Source: Ecdyonurus torrentis (Eukaryota > Arthropoda > Insecta > Ephemeroptera > Heptageniidae). From it: a DNA stretch of 64,000 nucleotides. Position numbers and translations under genes: made by a program. The notes below the pieces were generated by a model that saw only the letters and a program-made list of their open reading frames with translations, made no database searches and was not told where the DNA came from. The stretch lies in contig OX439136.1 of the NCBI GenBank assembly GCA_949318235.1, forward strand, positions 3,272,559-3,336,558. Reading direction: 5' to 3'. Shown here piece after piece: positions 1 through 11,815 of this stretch (position 1 is its first letter; the number at the start of each line of letters is the position of its first letter).

Positions 1-138
1 AGTAAATTATACACAACTTCGATAAATTTGGTGCCTTGTGTTCCTTTAATGTCCATAATTTGCTTATTAAAGAATGAAATAATGTGGCTCTCATTTATAT
101 CTGATGGTTACAGGACCAAACTTATTTTCTTGTAGGGA

Positions 139-785
139 AGTAAACTAGTAACAATAGGTAACTTGAGGTAACTTCTCATAATCAGGACACGTCATTGGCA
201 AGGGTCACGGGTCACTTGCAAGAGTGATTGTTATTTTTATGTTAATTTAGGCCTGATATATTTTATAGAGCTTTACCATGTTATTGTTATTTTTTTTAAT
301 TGCTTGATTCAGAATCTTTAAAACATCATGTAAAAACCAAAACTCAAAAAATTATTTAGGATTTGAACTGCACCAGTAAAAGAAACAAAGTGAGTAATGT
401 GCGCATAAAGTATAGACTCAAAATCAGGGTTGGGTTACTCCAAAAATTGCAGTTGCTCATTTTTTATATTTTTAATATGCCAATAAAACTGTAATTTTGA
501 TTCATGATTTAAGTCAGCAATATGCGACTGCAATTTTTGGAGCAACTCAACTCCTTATTTGTAGTCAACTTTGTGCACTTGTTCCTTTGACTGGTGCTCG
601 TTTACATCCAAAATACTTTTTGAATTGTGCTTTCTACTTTCTAGTAATGTGCAATTTAATGTGTTTTAAAGATTCTGTGAGCAATTAAAACAAAAAGGTC
701 TAATTTAACAATCTGTAAATCCTTGCTAGTGACGTGTCCTGGTTATGTGAAGTTGCCCATTATTGTATAAAGTTAAACATTACTG
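139..785. mobile_element. Foldback (palindromic) element L
   Basis: The two halves are imperfect reverse complements. Left-arm landmarks such as CAGGACACGTCA (near 183), GAATCTTTAAAAC (near 312), CACCAGTAAAAGAAACAA (near 372) and CTCCAAAAATTGCAGT (near 439) recur inverted in the right arm near 733, 665, 577 and 530. The arms are about 300 bp with a short spacer around 458-525. No transposase is encoded; the one short open frame inside is a by-product of the repeat. The family was not found elsewhere in the window. It is either a non-autonomous foldback element or an inverted duplication; no clean target-site duplication was found. Confidence 0.65.
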
Positions 786-811
786 CAACCAATAATACAA
801 AATCTTCTTAA

Positions 812-1080
812 ATAAAGAGTGCATTACTTCAGTTACGCATCGTAACTTATTTGAAATAAACACTTTTGAGTTATTATGAACAGCTAAAATAATGCATTTT
901 AACAAGTTGTTAACAATATCTAATTTAAGTTGTTTAAGTAGTTCATATTTAGGCTAGTTTAAGTTAAATTAGCTATATTGTTAATAATTTGCTAAAATGC
1001 ATTATTTTAGCTGCTTATAATAACTCAAAATTGTTTATCTCAAATAAGTTAGGATTCGTAACTAAAGTAAGGAACAATTT
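812..1080. mobile_element. Palindromic MITE family K, copy 1
   Basis: This is an inverted repeat of about 120-bp arms. The left arm carries GTTACGCATCGTAACTTATT and GCTAAAATAATGCATTTT; the right arm carries their reverse complements (AAAATGCATTATTTTAGC, then AATAAGTTAGGATTCGTAAC). A second copy lies at 18025-18523. No coding capacity is visible. The outer ends are decayed here compared with copy 2. Confidence 0.65.
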
Positions 1081-1395
1081 TTGTTGAGTAAAACAGCATA
1101 ATTTATATTATGTTTGCCATATAATATATAAATCCCACTAACACTTAACGCTCATTAAAACACACTTAAAATTAAAGTTTTAAACACTTTGTATTATACG
1201 ACGAGGGTCTAGATATATTTTAGAAACTTAATCCCGTATGCTAATCTCTTAATTCAATTTGATGTAATCTCTTCTAAATTTGCATATGAATTTTCTTATT
1301 TTAATACTGACAGCTCTTTAGAGAGTTTAAAGAGCTAGCTACGGTATATATCGATTTCATTGATATTTGTTTTGTTACTTTGTAAACATCCTATG

Positions 1396-1397
<2 letters not shown>

Positions 1398-1429
<32 letters not shown>
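1398..1429. repeat. (AT)n microsatellite
   Basis: About 16 uninterrupted TA units. Confidence 0.95.
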
Positions 1430-2556
<1,127 letters not shown>

Positions 2557-2791
2557 CAAATATCTACCTCTGAAAGATTTTTAGATCTGTAAGAGAAATT
2601 ATTTATAAAAATATGCATATTTGAATATAATTTAATAATTTTAATTTTAAAATATCATGACAAAAAACAACAAAAACATTCTGCTAAAAGGTTATGCCGT
2701 AGTAGAAAATTTGATTTTTACTTTATTTAATTTTTACAAAAAAAAAAAAAAAAAAAAAAAAAACTTATTTGTTTGAGTTAAAATGACAAGA

Positions 2792-4318
2792 GGCCAAATA
2801 TAAATTACTGGTACCTAATTAGTCCCGACCATCGGAACCCAGATATAAAAACTATGCCCTTTGATTATGCTTAGGATACCTTAAAACACCCCACAATTTT
2901 TTTTGGAAAAATCGGAAAATTCCGGGAAATACGCCATTTACTATTTTTTACCTTTTGGTAGAGGAGGTGTTAAAAATTGCCAATTACTCGTAAAATGATG
3001 TATGTTATAAAATCCAATCAAACTGATTTAGACCCCTGACAAGTTAAGCTTTTCAGAAATTGTGTGGCCTTTACCCTTAAAATAATTTCAAGGCGCCACC
3101 GGGGGTTGAAAATTTAAAACGCAGATTTGACAAAGTTTGGCATTTTTGGGAATTTTTATTTTTAGGTTAAAAAGTAGGCTATAATATGTCTAACAAGTGT
3201 ACCAAGTTACAACTTGGGTGCTCTGTAACTTTAGGAGGAAAGTCCGGAAAAGTATGTCCGCCACCTATATTGTGAAAAAAGAGTAAAATTTAAAAATTCA
3301 TAAAAAATCGAAAAATGAAGCAAATGCAATGAAATTTGGTATTTAGGTTCATATAAAATTATCAAAAATTTAGACATTTTTTGAAATTTTTTTGGCGCGA
3401 GATTTGAATTTTAAAAAAGCCATCCTAATAAAAATTAAACTAAATACAATTCTTTAGGCTATTTTTAAAAAAAATATCAATGAAAAGTACTTATCAGTAA
3501 TTTAAAGTATATTAGATATGTACACTGACATTTTGAACAACAAAATGCAATTAACTTCATTTTTTAGTAGCATGACTTTTTTTAAATTCAAATTTCGCGC
3601 CAAAAAAATTTCAAAAAATGTCTAAATTTTTGATAATTTTATATAAACCTAAATACCAAATTTCATTAATGCTGTTCGTAAACCCTGTTCTCTTGCACCA
3701 AAAAATGCGCATTCCATTTGAATAACCATAGGCGATCGTCATTTTTGGTGCAGAGAACAGGGTTTACGAACAGCATTATTGCATTTGCTTCATTTTTCGA
3801 TTTTTTATGAATTTTTAAATTTTACTCTTTTTTCACAATATAGGTGGCGGACATACTTTTCCGGACTTTCCTCCTAAAGTTACAGAGCACCCAAGTTGTA
3901 ACTTGGTACACATGTTAGACATATTATAGCCTACTTTTTAACCTAAAAATAAAAATTCCCAAAAATGCCAAACTTTGTCAAATCTGCGTTTTAAATTTTC
4001 AACCCCCGGTGGCGGGCCTTGAAATTATTTTAAGGGTAAAGGCCACACAATTTCTGAAAAGCTTAACTTGTCAGGGGTCTAAATCAGTTTGATTGGATTT
4101 TATAACATACATCATTTTACGAGTAATTGGCAATTTTTAACACCTCCTCTACCAAAAGGTAAAAAATAGTAAATGGCGTATTTCCCGGAATTTTCCGATT
4201 TTTCCAAAAAAAATTGTGGGGTGTTTTAAGGTATCCTAAGCATAATCAAAGGGCATAGTTTTTATATCTGGGTTCCGATGGTCGGGACTAATTAGGTACC
4301 GTTCATTTATATTTGGCC
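2792..4318. mobile_element. Large foldback element Z
   Basis: This is a near-perfect inverted repeat with arms of about 630 bp (about 2792-3423 and 3569-4318) and a unique spacer of about 145 bp. Both tips read GGCCAAATATAAAT (inverted at the right end) and continue into GGTACCTAATTAGTCCCGAC. The tetranucleotide AAGA flanks both tips (2788-2791 and 4319-4322), a possible 4-bp target-site duplication. The arms differ by only scattered substitutions apart from the 110-bp MITE X1 in the right arm. There is no open reading frame of note. It is probably non-autonomous; a segmental inverted duplication is the alternative, but matched tips plus AAGA favour a transposon. Confidence 0.8.
3668..3777 (+). 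mobile_element. MITE family X, copy 1 (nested in Z)
   Basis: This is a 110-bp element with TIRs of about 37 bp beginning AATGCTGTTCGTAAACCCTG and an internal ATGCGCATTCCATTTGAATA segment. It interrupts the right arm of Z. The uninterrupted left arm (near 3325) gives the empty site, so the 3-bp duplication ATT (3665-3667 and 3778-3780) can be read directly. Three further copies lie at 28720, 53409 and 59113. It has no coding capacity. Confidence 0.85.
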
Positions 4319-4766
4319 AAGAGAGATGAGAAAGAATATACTACTATTTTAAATTTTATTCTTTATATTCGAGATTTCTCTTCTTATAAAAGTAAAATTT
4401 GCTAGCAACCCCTCGCATCATAAAAAGTTTTTTTTCTTATATAATCGCGCATCCCTTGCTCTATTTTTTTCTAACCTTAGGCACACGACCTCTCTAATAC
4501 CTGATGAGGTTTAAAATTGTGAATCGCGGTCAATGTATTTCTTATGGACAAAAGTAATTTCAGTTATTAATTTTTCGCTATTACCATAATTGCGATAAAA
4601 ATGTTTCAATAATTTTGCTATACAGCTTAATAAATTTTGGATCGTCTATAAAAATTTGAGCTTTGTACAATGGATAGCGTTTGTAGTATTCAATTATAAA
4701 AATAGGGTCTAGTGCACTGGGCTCGGCCTTCCACGCAAAATGTTTAGTCCGGCATCTTGAGGGTTT
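4319..4766. other. AT-rich DNA without a recognisable gene
   Basis: No open frame, RNA-like fold or repeat copy that I can support. Confidence 0.4.
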
Positions 4767-4893
4767 AAAACATAATTTATGCTATGTTATATAGCATAAA
4801 TATTATGTTATAAAGCATAATTTTTTATGTTATTTATGCTTTATATAATGACATAAATTCAGCATATATTACGTCATTTATACTTTCCGTGTA
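4767..4893. mobile_element. Family F element, partial
   Basis: The stretch is built of the recurring phrases CATAATTTATGCT, TAGCATAAATATTATG and GACATAAATTCAGCAT and ends in ACTTTCCGTGTA. The same terminus, a degenerate TTACACGGAAAG-type TIR, is seen at 15618, 60881, 63727 and elsewhere. Confidence 0.6.
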
Positions 4894-5705
4894 CGTAATA
4901 ATTATCTTCGCCTACTTTTAACCACGTTTGTTTATTACAACATAATTTTGGCTATATTGCATAATAATTATGTTTCATAGCATAAATATTATTTTTGTTT
5001 TTACGCTTTACGCTGCTCCATTAACATGAACATATATGAACATAATGATATAAAATCAGCATAATTAATAATAACAATTTTATTTAAGAAACATACACAG
5101 CTATTTCAGCCATATTACATGTTCTTGACCAGAATATTACAATATAATTTACAAAAAAAAAAAAAAATAAAATAAAAAGAAGAAGTAATAGCAAAAAACA
5201 AATGACAAAAATATTTTATGAGGTAGCGCTACTTTAACAGTTCAGTTTATTGTTACCGTAATGATAATTATAATTAAAATATTACTTTACATTTAAACTT
5301 GTAACAACTTTTTGAAATGTTTTATATAGTTTCAACATAGTTAATTTTACTCCCATAGACTTATATATTCAAAATACCAAACATTATACTAGAATAAAAA
5401 AGATCAAAAATAATAATAAGTAACTATGAGTTACCTTTCTTTCTGTGCATGTAGCGCTTATGATCACAATAATTTTTTATGACAATTATATACAATTTAA
5501 TTTTGTTTCAATCTTATTTATTTCTTCGTAGTTATTTATACCACAAACACGTACAGAGTATAGAAATATATTATACAAAATATTTATGCTACCGAAATGT
5601 CAGTAAATTTTAAGCACATCTACACCATAACTTATGCTACACTGTAACTATAGCGTAATAGTTCTGTATACAGAGCATAATTATTTGTTATTTTACAAAT
5701 TAACG
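4894..5705. other. AT-rich DNA with family F fragments
   Basis: Around 4940-5000 and 5610-5690 the family F vocabulary recurs (CATAATTATGTTTCATAGCA, CAGAGCATAATTATTTGTTA). The rest is plain AT-rich sequence with an A-run at about 5152-5166. No gene is seen. Confidence 0.4.
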
Positions 5706-5944
5706 TAAATATTTATATATTCTTTTTTTCCCCGCGACAGTATTTTTTTTTGTCCCCCCTCACTTTTCGTCAACAATTTATAAACAACATTTAATATCTA
5801 ACAGAGGAATTAGTTTGAATAATATGTCTGTTAAATTTTCAAAAAAAAAAAAAAAAAAAAAACGAATATGTGAACCTAGTGACGGGTCAAGAAACACCCT
5901 CACCCCCTTTTAATTTTTTAGTGTTTTTGAATTTACTGATTTAC

Positions 5945-5962
5945 TGATTGATTGATTGATTG

Positions 5963-6025
<63 letters not shown>

Positions 6026-6060
6026 AATTGATTGATTAATTGATTGATTGATTGATTGAT
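5945..6060. repeat. (TTGA)n tetranucleotide array
   Basis: About 28 units of GATT, with three imperfect units (GAAT or TAAT variants). Confidence 0.95.
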
Positions 6061-6879
6061 TATAATGGTCTCATAAACTCTTAATCTGTATAAATTTTGA
6101 GTACATTATAGCCCTTTAAAGGGTTGAAGGTTGAAGCATGTGTGCAATGTAAAATGTATAATTAATAAATTTGTGAAATAAAGACATTTCAAAAGCAAGG
6201 CATGTAGGTTTCTTTGAATTTGAAATTACCAATAAACAGAATTTTTGGTTTTAAGTGCCTTTTTTTTTATCCAAAAGTAAATGATTTGATTTATTTCATA
6301 TTTACTTGAAAATAATCATGGCTATTATATGATATAAATCAGAAAAATTATATACAAAGTTAAAAATTTATTCTCAGTTTACTATTTCATTGGTTTGCTC
6401 TATATAAATATTTATATAGTACACGAATCAAAACTTTTTATATATAATATACACAGGATATATATATTTTTTTAACATCATAAATTGCGATTTTATTGCA
6501 CATTTGCATTGAGTATTTTTAATGCATATATAGATTTTTTTATGTTTTATATATTACGTCTATATCTTTAGTTTCTGTGATGTATTTAAAACTATAATTT
6601 ATTGCTGGTATTTAGTTTTTTTTTATTGTCATGTTGTATTTTTTTTACTGCAATTTTGTAATAAAGTTAAACACAAAATAATAAATATTTTATTGCTATA
6701 CATCATAGAATTACAGTAACAAATAAAATAACATAATTAAACATATAAAGTTTATGATAATTTTTTAAATTAAATAACTTTTTTTTTTTTTTTTTTTTTT
6801 TGCTTTACTTGCAGTTTTATAATTGCAACTTTTTTATAATAATTTTTTTTATTTGCAATTTAGTTGCAACGTTAAGGTA
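6061..6879. other. AT-rich DNA without a recognisable gene
   Basis: Only homopolymers are present (poly-T near 6780-6801). No open frame or family copy was supported. Confidence 0.4.
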
Positions 6880-7095
6880 TCGAGGTTATCGGTTTAAATA
6901 AATGCTTAAGAATGACTATGGCTTAAAACACGTAAAAGTATGTCTAGTATTCCTCATTTAAATTTCTCCGAAATCGGTGTAGTAGTTTTCTCAAAAATCG
7001 AGAAAAACGTGTTTTTCCCCATAAGCGTAATGTTAAATTAGGGGACCCTTAGCTTTCCCCGCGTCTCCCCGCGCGCTAAACCGATAACATCCATT
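6880..7095 (+). mobile_element. MITE family B, copy 1
   Basis: The TIR GAGGTTATCGGTTTA at the left is mirrored by TAAACCGATAACATCCATT at the right. The core has the family hallmarks in order: GGCTTAAAACACGTAAAAGT, TCTAGTAT.CCTCATTTAAAT, AGTAGTTTTCTCAAAAATCG, CCCCATAAGCGTAATG and GGGGACCCTTAGCTTTCCCC. It is the GC-richest family in the window at its right end. No protein is encoded. Confidence 0.8.
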
Positions 7096-7590
7096 GAAAT
7101 GACATGTCTAAATGCACGAAAGTGCAGTTTTTTTCTTCTATACAGAATAAGAAAATATGTTACGTAACGTTATTAATGTTGAATAGTATAAACTATCTTG
7201 TAGAGCACAAATGTTGCTATTTTGGAATAACATATTATAAGTAATCATTCTGAACATCTTATAATTATTATGCTATAATAAAATGCAGTATAATGTTGCT
7301 TAGAATAGCTTCACAATATAGCAGAAGCTATGATGTTACTGTATTGATGTACCATATTATACGTTTATATATTTTTGTTCATGTAAATCTTACAATTTCG
7401 AATGATCGATATGAAGAAAAAAGTTCATGTTTTGTTTCTATATCAACAAACGCTTGTTTAAACGATGTAAAAATATATTATGAGCTTTTTAAATTTATGA
7501 AAGAAACAAATATATTAAAATAAAAATTTGAACTTTGGGTAAGCATTGAATAAATTTAGTTACTTTTTTATAATAATTTGGAATAAAATA
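7096..7590. other. AT-rich DNA; one unrecognised 76-codon open frame
   Basis: An open frame on the plus strand (7293-7523) is AT-rich, resembles no family I know and has no supporting context. It is probably chance. Confidence 0.3.
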
Positions 7591-7934
7591 TTAAAGCCAT
7601 AGACCGCATAAAACAACATGTGCTTTTTAATGAATAAACACGAAATGGGATCTTCAAAACTGATGACAATTTTTACCAGAATGTTAATGTAGCCCCACGA
7701 GAGAGAGTGAAAAAACCTGTAAAGTATGCAATTTGTGTAAATATTCATGTTTATGACGTCAGAAACATGCAAAAATTAGTATGAAACTGTTGTGCGGGTT
7801 GCATAAATTGAATTTTCTATTCACTGCTACGGGGCTATTGTTGGGTTTTGAGACAAACTAAAGTTATTTATGTAAATCCCATCAAGTTTTTTGTGATATA
7901 AATGCTTATGTTTTTCTCTGGTCTATTCCTTTAA
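7591..7934 (+). mobile_element. TTAA-ended MITE family A, copy 1
   Basis: The element begins TTAAAGCCATAGACC and ends GGTCTATTCCTTTAA, an imperfect TIR of about 15 bp with TTAA at both tips. The interior holds a TGACGTCA-type palindrome (7754-7761) and TGTGCGGGTTGCATAAATTG. It has the same length and ends as copy 2 (24139-24603) after subtracting an insertion there. TTAA ends are typical of piggyBac-type targets. No transposase is encoded. Confidence 0.8.
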
Positions 7935-8214
7935 GAAAAAAGTTTGAAAGTTAATTATTTTTTGTATGAATCATATGAATGTGCCAATAGTAATGCAAAT
8001 TCCTTTAAAACAACAGAGTAAAAAAAAAATAATAATAATAAATAAAAAGTATCTAGGTCCCCAGCTACCATTAATTATTATTGTTTTTTTTTTTTAATTT
8101 ATTATTTTTTTTTTTTACAATAAACGGTACCTTCTATCTTAAATTGTACCGGTTGCTTATATAGGCAATTATTTATTTTTAACTTTGCTGCAAGGGAAGG
8201 GGATGAAATCCTAA

Positions 8215-8290
8215 AAGTTGGAAAATTAGGAAACTTTAACGTTTTCCCACACCATCTGCGATAGGCTAGAGAACCGATTAGCTCCATTTA
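8215..8290 (+). mobile_element. Family B remnant
   Basis: The stretch aligns by eye to the right third of family B (AAATTAGG..ACTTTAACGTTTTCCC then GAACCGATTAGCTCCATTT). It is heavily diverged. Confidence 0.4.
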
Positions 8291-9350
8291 TTTGATTTAT
8301 TTTTGTGAAGTAAAATGTGTTGAAAAAGTTTTGAAAATTTAATTAATATTTTCAGCCCAACTTGGTACCTTAATTTATAATGCCTTTAAGTATTGCAACA
8401 TATCTGTCCTGAAAAACAAATCAGAAGTCAAATATTGAGTATAAATAAATAAGCTAATATTTGTATGTTTGAATGCTGAAAAACTTAAGTGAGAAAATAG
8501 TTACTAAATAATCACTACACATTAAGGATCACTTAAGAACACATTATATTAAAAGTCATGTTTTTTCTACATATTTTACGAGAAAAAAAAATGTATACCA
8601 TAAAAACATCAGAAATATCAAATAAGCAATTTTATGGTGCAAAAATTTTAATAGTTTCTTATTTTCTTCTCTTTCATTTCGAAATTTTACTGTTAAATAC
8701 CAAAGAAAAAAAAATCATAATTTTTAGGATTTCTACAATTGATATGTCAAATAAATTAATAATGATAACAAATTATTTTATATTGCATTTATGACAATAA
8801 AATCTTTATTTTTATTGTTATAAAAATTAGTCTGTCATTTTTTTTCCTTTTCGTATTATGATTGTCAAAGCGTTAAAAATCAACAAGAAATGAGAAAAGA
8901 TTTTTTTTCCTTTCATGCTGTCATCCTATGAATAATAAATAAGATGATAATGTTATTTTTAGAATCTTTTTTCAAATGATATCAACATTTAGTTATTTAT
9001 AAAATGAATATTATATACAGGACATCTTCCTACGACATTTTTAAGCCTTTGTGAAAACTACTATTCAAAAAAGAGAGGGAGAAAAAAAATGTTGTTACTT
9101 AAATTCACTAAGTGTTGTATAATTTTACATTTATATTCTAATGTCACATTGCTGCCGGTTTTTATTCTACATATTTTCTTCATCATTGTAGGTACACAAG
9201 ACCGCAATAATATATTTTACCATTTATATCCAGCGCGTAAGAATAACAGTGTAATTTTAGTGCGAGTTTTTGACTGTTAAAATATATTATCACATGTGTT
9301 ATAGTGTGCATAACGCTTATTTTTAAATGCAATAAAAAATGAGTAATTAT
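8291..9350. other. AT-rich DNA without a recognisable gene
   Basis: Open frames of 63-78 codons at 8558-8794 and 9089-9280 (plus strand) match no family I recognise and show no codon bias distinct from the background. Confidence 0.35.
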
Positions 9351-9686
9351 TTATAGGTGTAGAACACCTTGAACAAAAACATGTCATGTATAATATCCTA
9401 ACATATACCTAAATATCAACGTTGATTTGGCCAGAGTCATTGATTTCTAATTTATTTTACATTTACAAAATAGCAGCTGCGGGTTTGTGACGTCACAATT
9501 CACTAGTCCACACGTGCAGTGGAAACAGGCGAGCTGTAACGTCACAAAACCGCAACTGTGATTTTGTGAACGTAAAATAAATTAAAAATCAATGACTCCG
9601 GCCAAATCAACGAGGTATGTTAGGTATGTTGAGGTATGTTAGGTGATCAGACATTTTTTGGTTTAAGGTGTTCTACACGCTTTTAA
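9351..9686. mobile_element. Palindromic TTAA MITE family D, copy 3
   Basis: The outer TIR GGTGTAGAACACCTTGAAC is mirrored by GGTTTAAGGTGTTCTACAC. Inner arms CGTTGATTTGGCCAGAGTCA and TGACTCCGGCCAAATCAACG bracket a core with GTGACGTCAC. The left tip is TTAT and the right tip TTAA. The right arm carries short direct repeats of GAGGTATGTTAG (9609-9643). Copies 1 and 2 are at 53979 and 40780. Confidence 0.75.
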
Positions 9687-11783
9687 GAGCTGAAAATAAG
9701 ACACTTTTTTTTTGTTGCTCATTGATAGTTACTATAATATAAGAAAATCTACAAAATGTACGTATATTTAATATCAAGTAAAAAAAAAAAAAAAAAAAAA
9801 AATAGGACTTTAAGCCAAATTTATAATTAATATAATACTTGAAAAATAAGCCCCCATGCTCAACATTTTTTTTTTCTACATTATTATGTATTGTCAGAAG
9901 TACTGAAATACTTAGTTAGCATACCCATGCTTTCATGTCAATGTTCTGTACTGTACTCTACAGTACATGCAGTCTGGGTCTACATTGAAGCTTCATCTAT
10001 ATACACCTTCTTGAATTCACATACGATTGACCTTATTTTGTATAAATTCTTACTCCTTTCATTTGTAGTTTGTATTAAAGGGAACCAGTTATATAAAATA
10101 ATATGCATTTTATTTTTTTAAGTAAATCTACTAATACCAAATTAAAAATAAAAATTTATTTTGCAACAAAATAAATATTAAAAATGCTTAACTTTTCACT
10201 TTTCTTAAAGCAAAACGCAAAAATTATTGCCAATTAAAAAAATATGAAAGTTAAAAGTATGGTTAAATGTAACGTATTAGTATACAATGATACATTTTTG
10301 TATATCGTATGTTATTACGTTTATTTTTATTGCATTACAAAATATCTGGGCATATGACTGGTACAAGAGTACCTTTAATTAACATATTGTCATTTAAATA
10401 ATAATATAAAATCGATCTCATTTAAATAAATCTAAAAGTATTAAACGTACATACCTGTATATTTTGATGTTCTTGAATCTCATACAATAACAAATTTTAC
10501 TATAATTAATATATTAAATAGATAACAAAAATAGTTACAAATTTTAACACTTTTTTAATTAGATTGCATATTATATGCATAAAATTTAATGATTTTACTC
10601 ACAGAGAAGAAAATTATAACACATGCACTCACTTTTCAAAGTCAAGTTAAACTGAGCAACGGTAGCTATGTATAAAAATATTTAGTGATAAGAACATTGG
10701 TATAATAATAGTAATAATAGACTTTGATCTGCTGAAGGACATTGAAATATAGCTATGAGGTTTAGTGATTCATACTTTTTCGTCAGTTTAGTTTAGTAAT
10801 GAAAGTATTGTCTATTTTTTAAAAAAATATTTGAACTTTTTTTTTTTTTTTTGCATTTAATTTTTCTACTCTTAAGAATATGCAATTTAAAAATGTGTAA
10901 TATTGTATCAATAACAGAAGAGTGTAAAGGGTGCTGAAAAAAAAATCTGCTAGGGTAAAAATATTTTATGTATTTTAATCTAATTAATTGCTTTAAATTA
11001 TTTAATGTTTTCTCATTAACTTTAAGCTATAAGCTCTACTTTTTACCAAATTTATAAAATTTATCATTACTTTAAAAAAAATTAAGGAAATTAAACAGAA
11101 ATTTGTAAGAGATGAAAATATTAAAATAATTGTGTCAAAAATATGCCTTTATTATATAAACTGACTGAACCAACCCATATTGTTGTATTGTATAATGCAT
11201 TTAAACAATAATAAATTAGTTTATATATTTTATATCTAATATAGAAAAGAAAGAAAAAATAATAATAATTTAAATAAATTCCGTTTAATTACTGAGAGGA
11301 CAGTTTGATATCATTAAAATTTCACTTACTGTTCATATTAATTTTTTAGTAACATGAAACTGACTAAGACAAAGTTATATAGAAAATATTACATCAAAAA
11401 TAAAGATTATACCACCCGCATCTTAAATATAAAGAAGAAGAAAAAAAAAAAAAAAGCTTGTCAGACTTGTTTTTTTCTTGTTTTTTTCCCAACTTTTATC
11501 TGTATTTTATAATCTTATATAATATGTTTTATAAAAACATTTAAAATATGCATCAATATTTTTACTAAATCGACATTTTAGGATCAGTCTTTAGTGTAAA
11601 ACAATAATTTAGTTTTATAACCCAGGGGGACATACACACGCACACCTTAATATATTACGTTTTCAATCATAGTATTTGAGTGATGAATTTCTTTTTAAGT
11701 GGTTAAAATCAATGCCAAAAAAATCTAAACGATCACAAACTACTATTTTTTTTTTACGTATACAGTAAAAATAATTTATGGTC

Positions 11784-11815
<32 letters not shown>

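Noticed and set aside
7560..7772. Similar minus-strand peptides open in family A copies 1, 2 and 3
   Set aside because: The shared peptide (…ILVKIV..F.DPI.CLFIKKH) follows from DNA similarity of the copies. The frame is short, lacks any domain, extends into different flanks and is not kept in copy 4.
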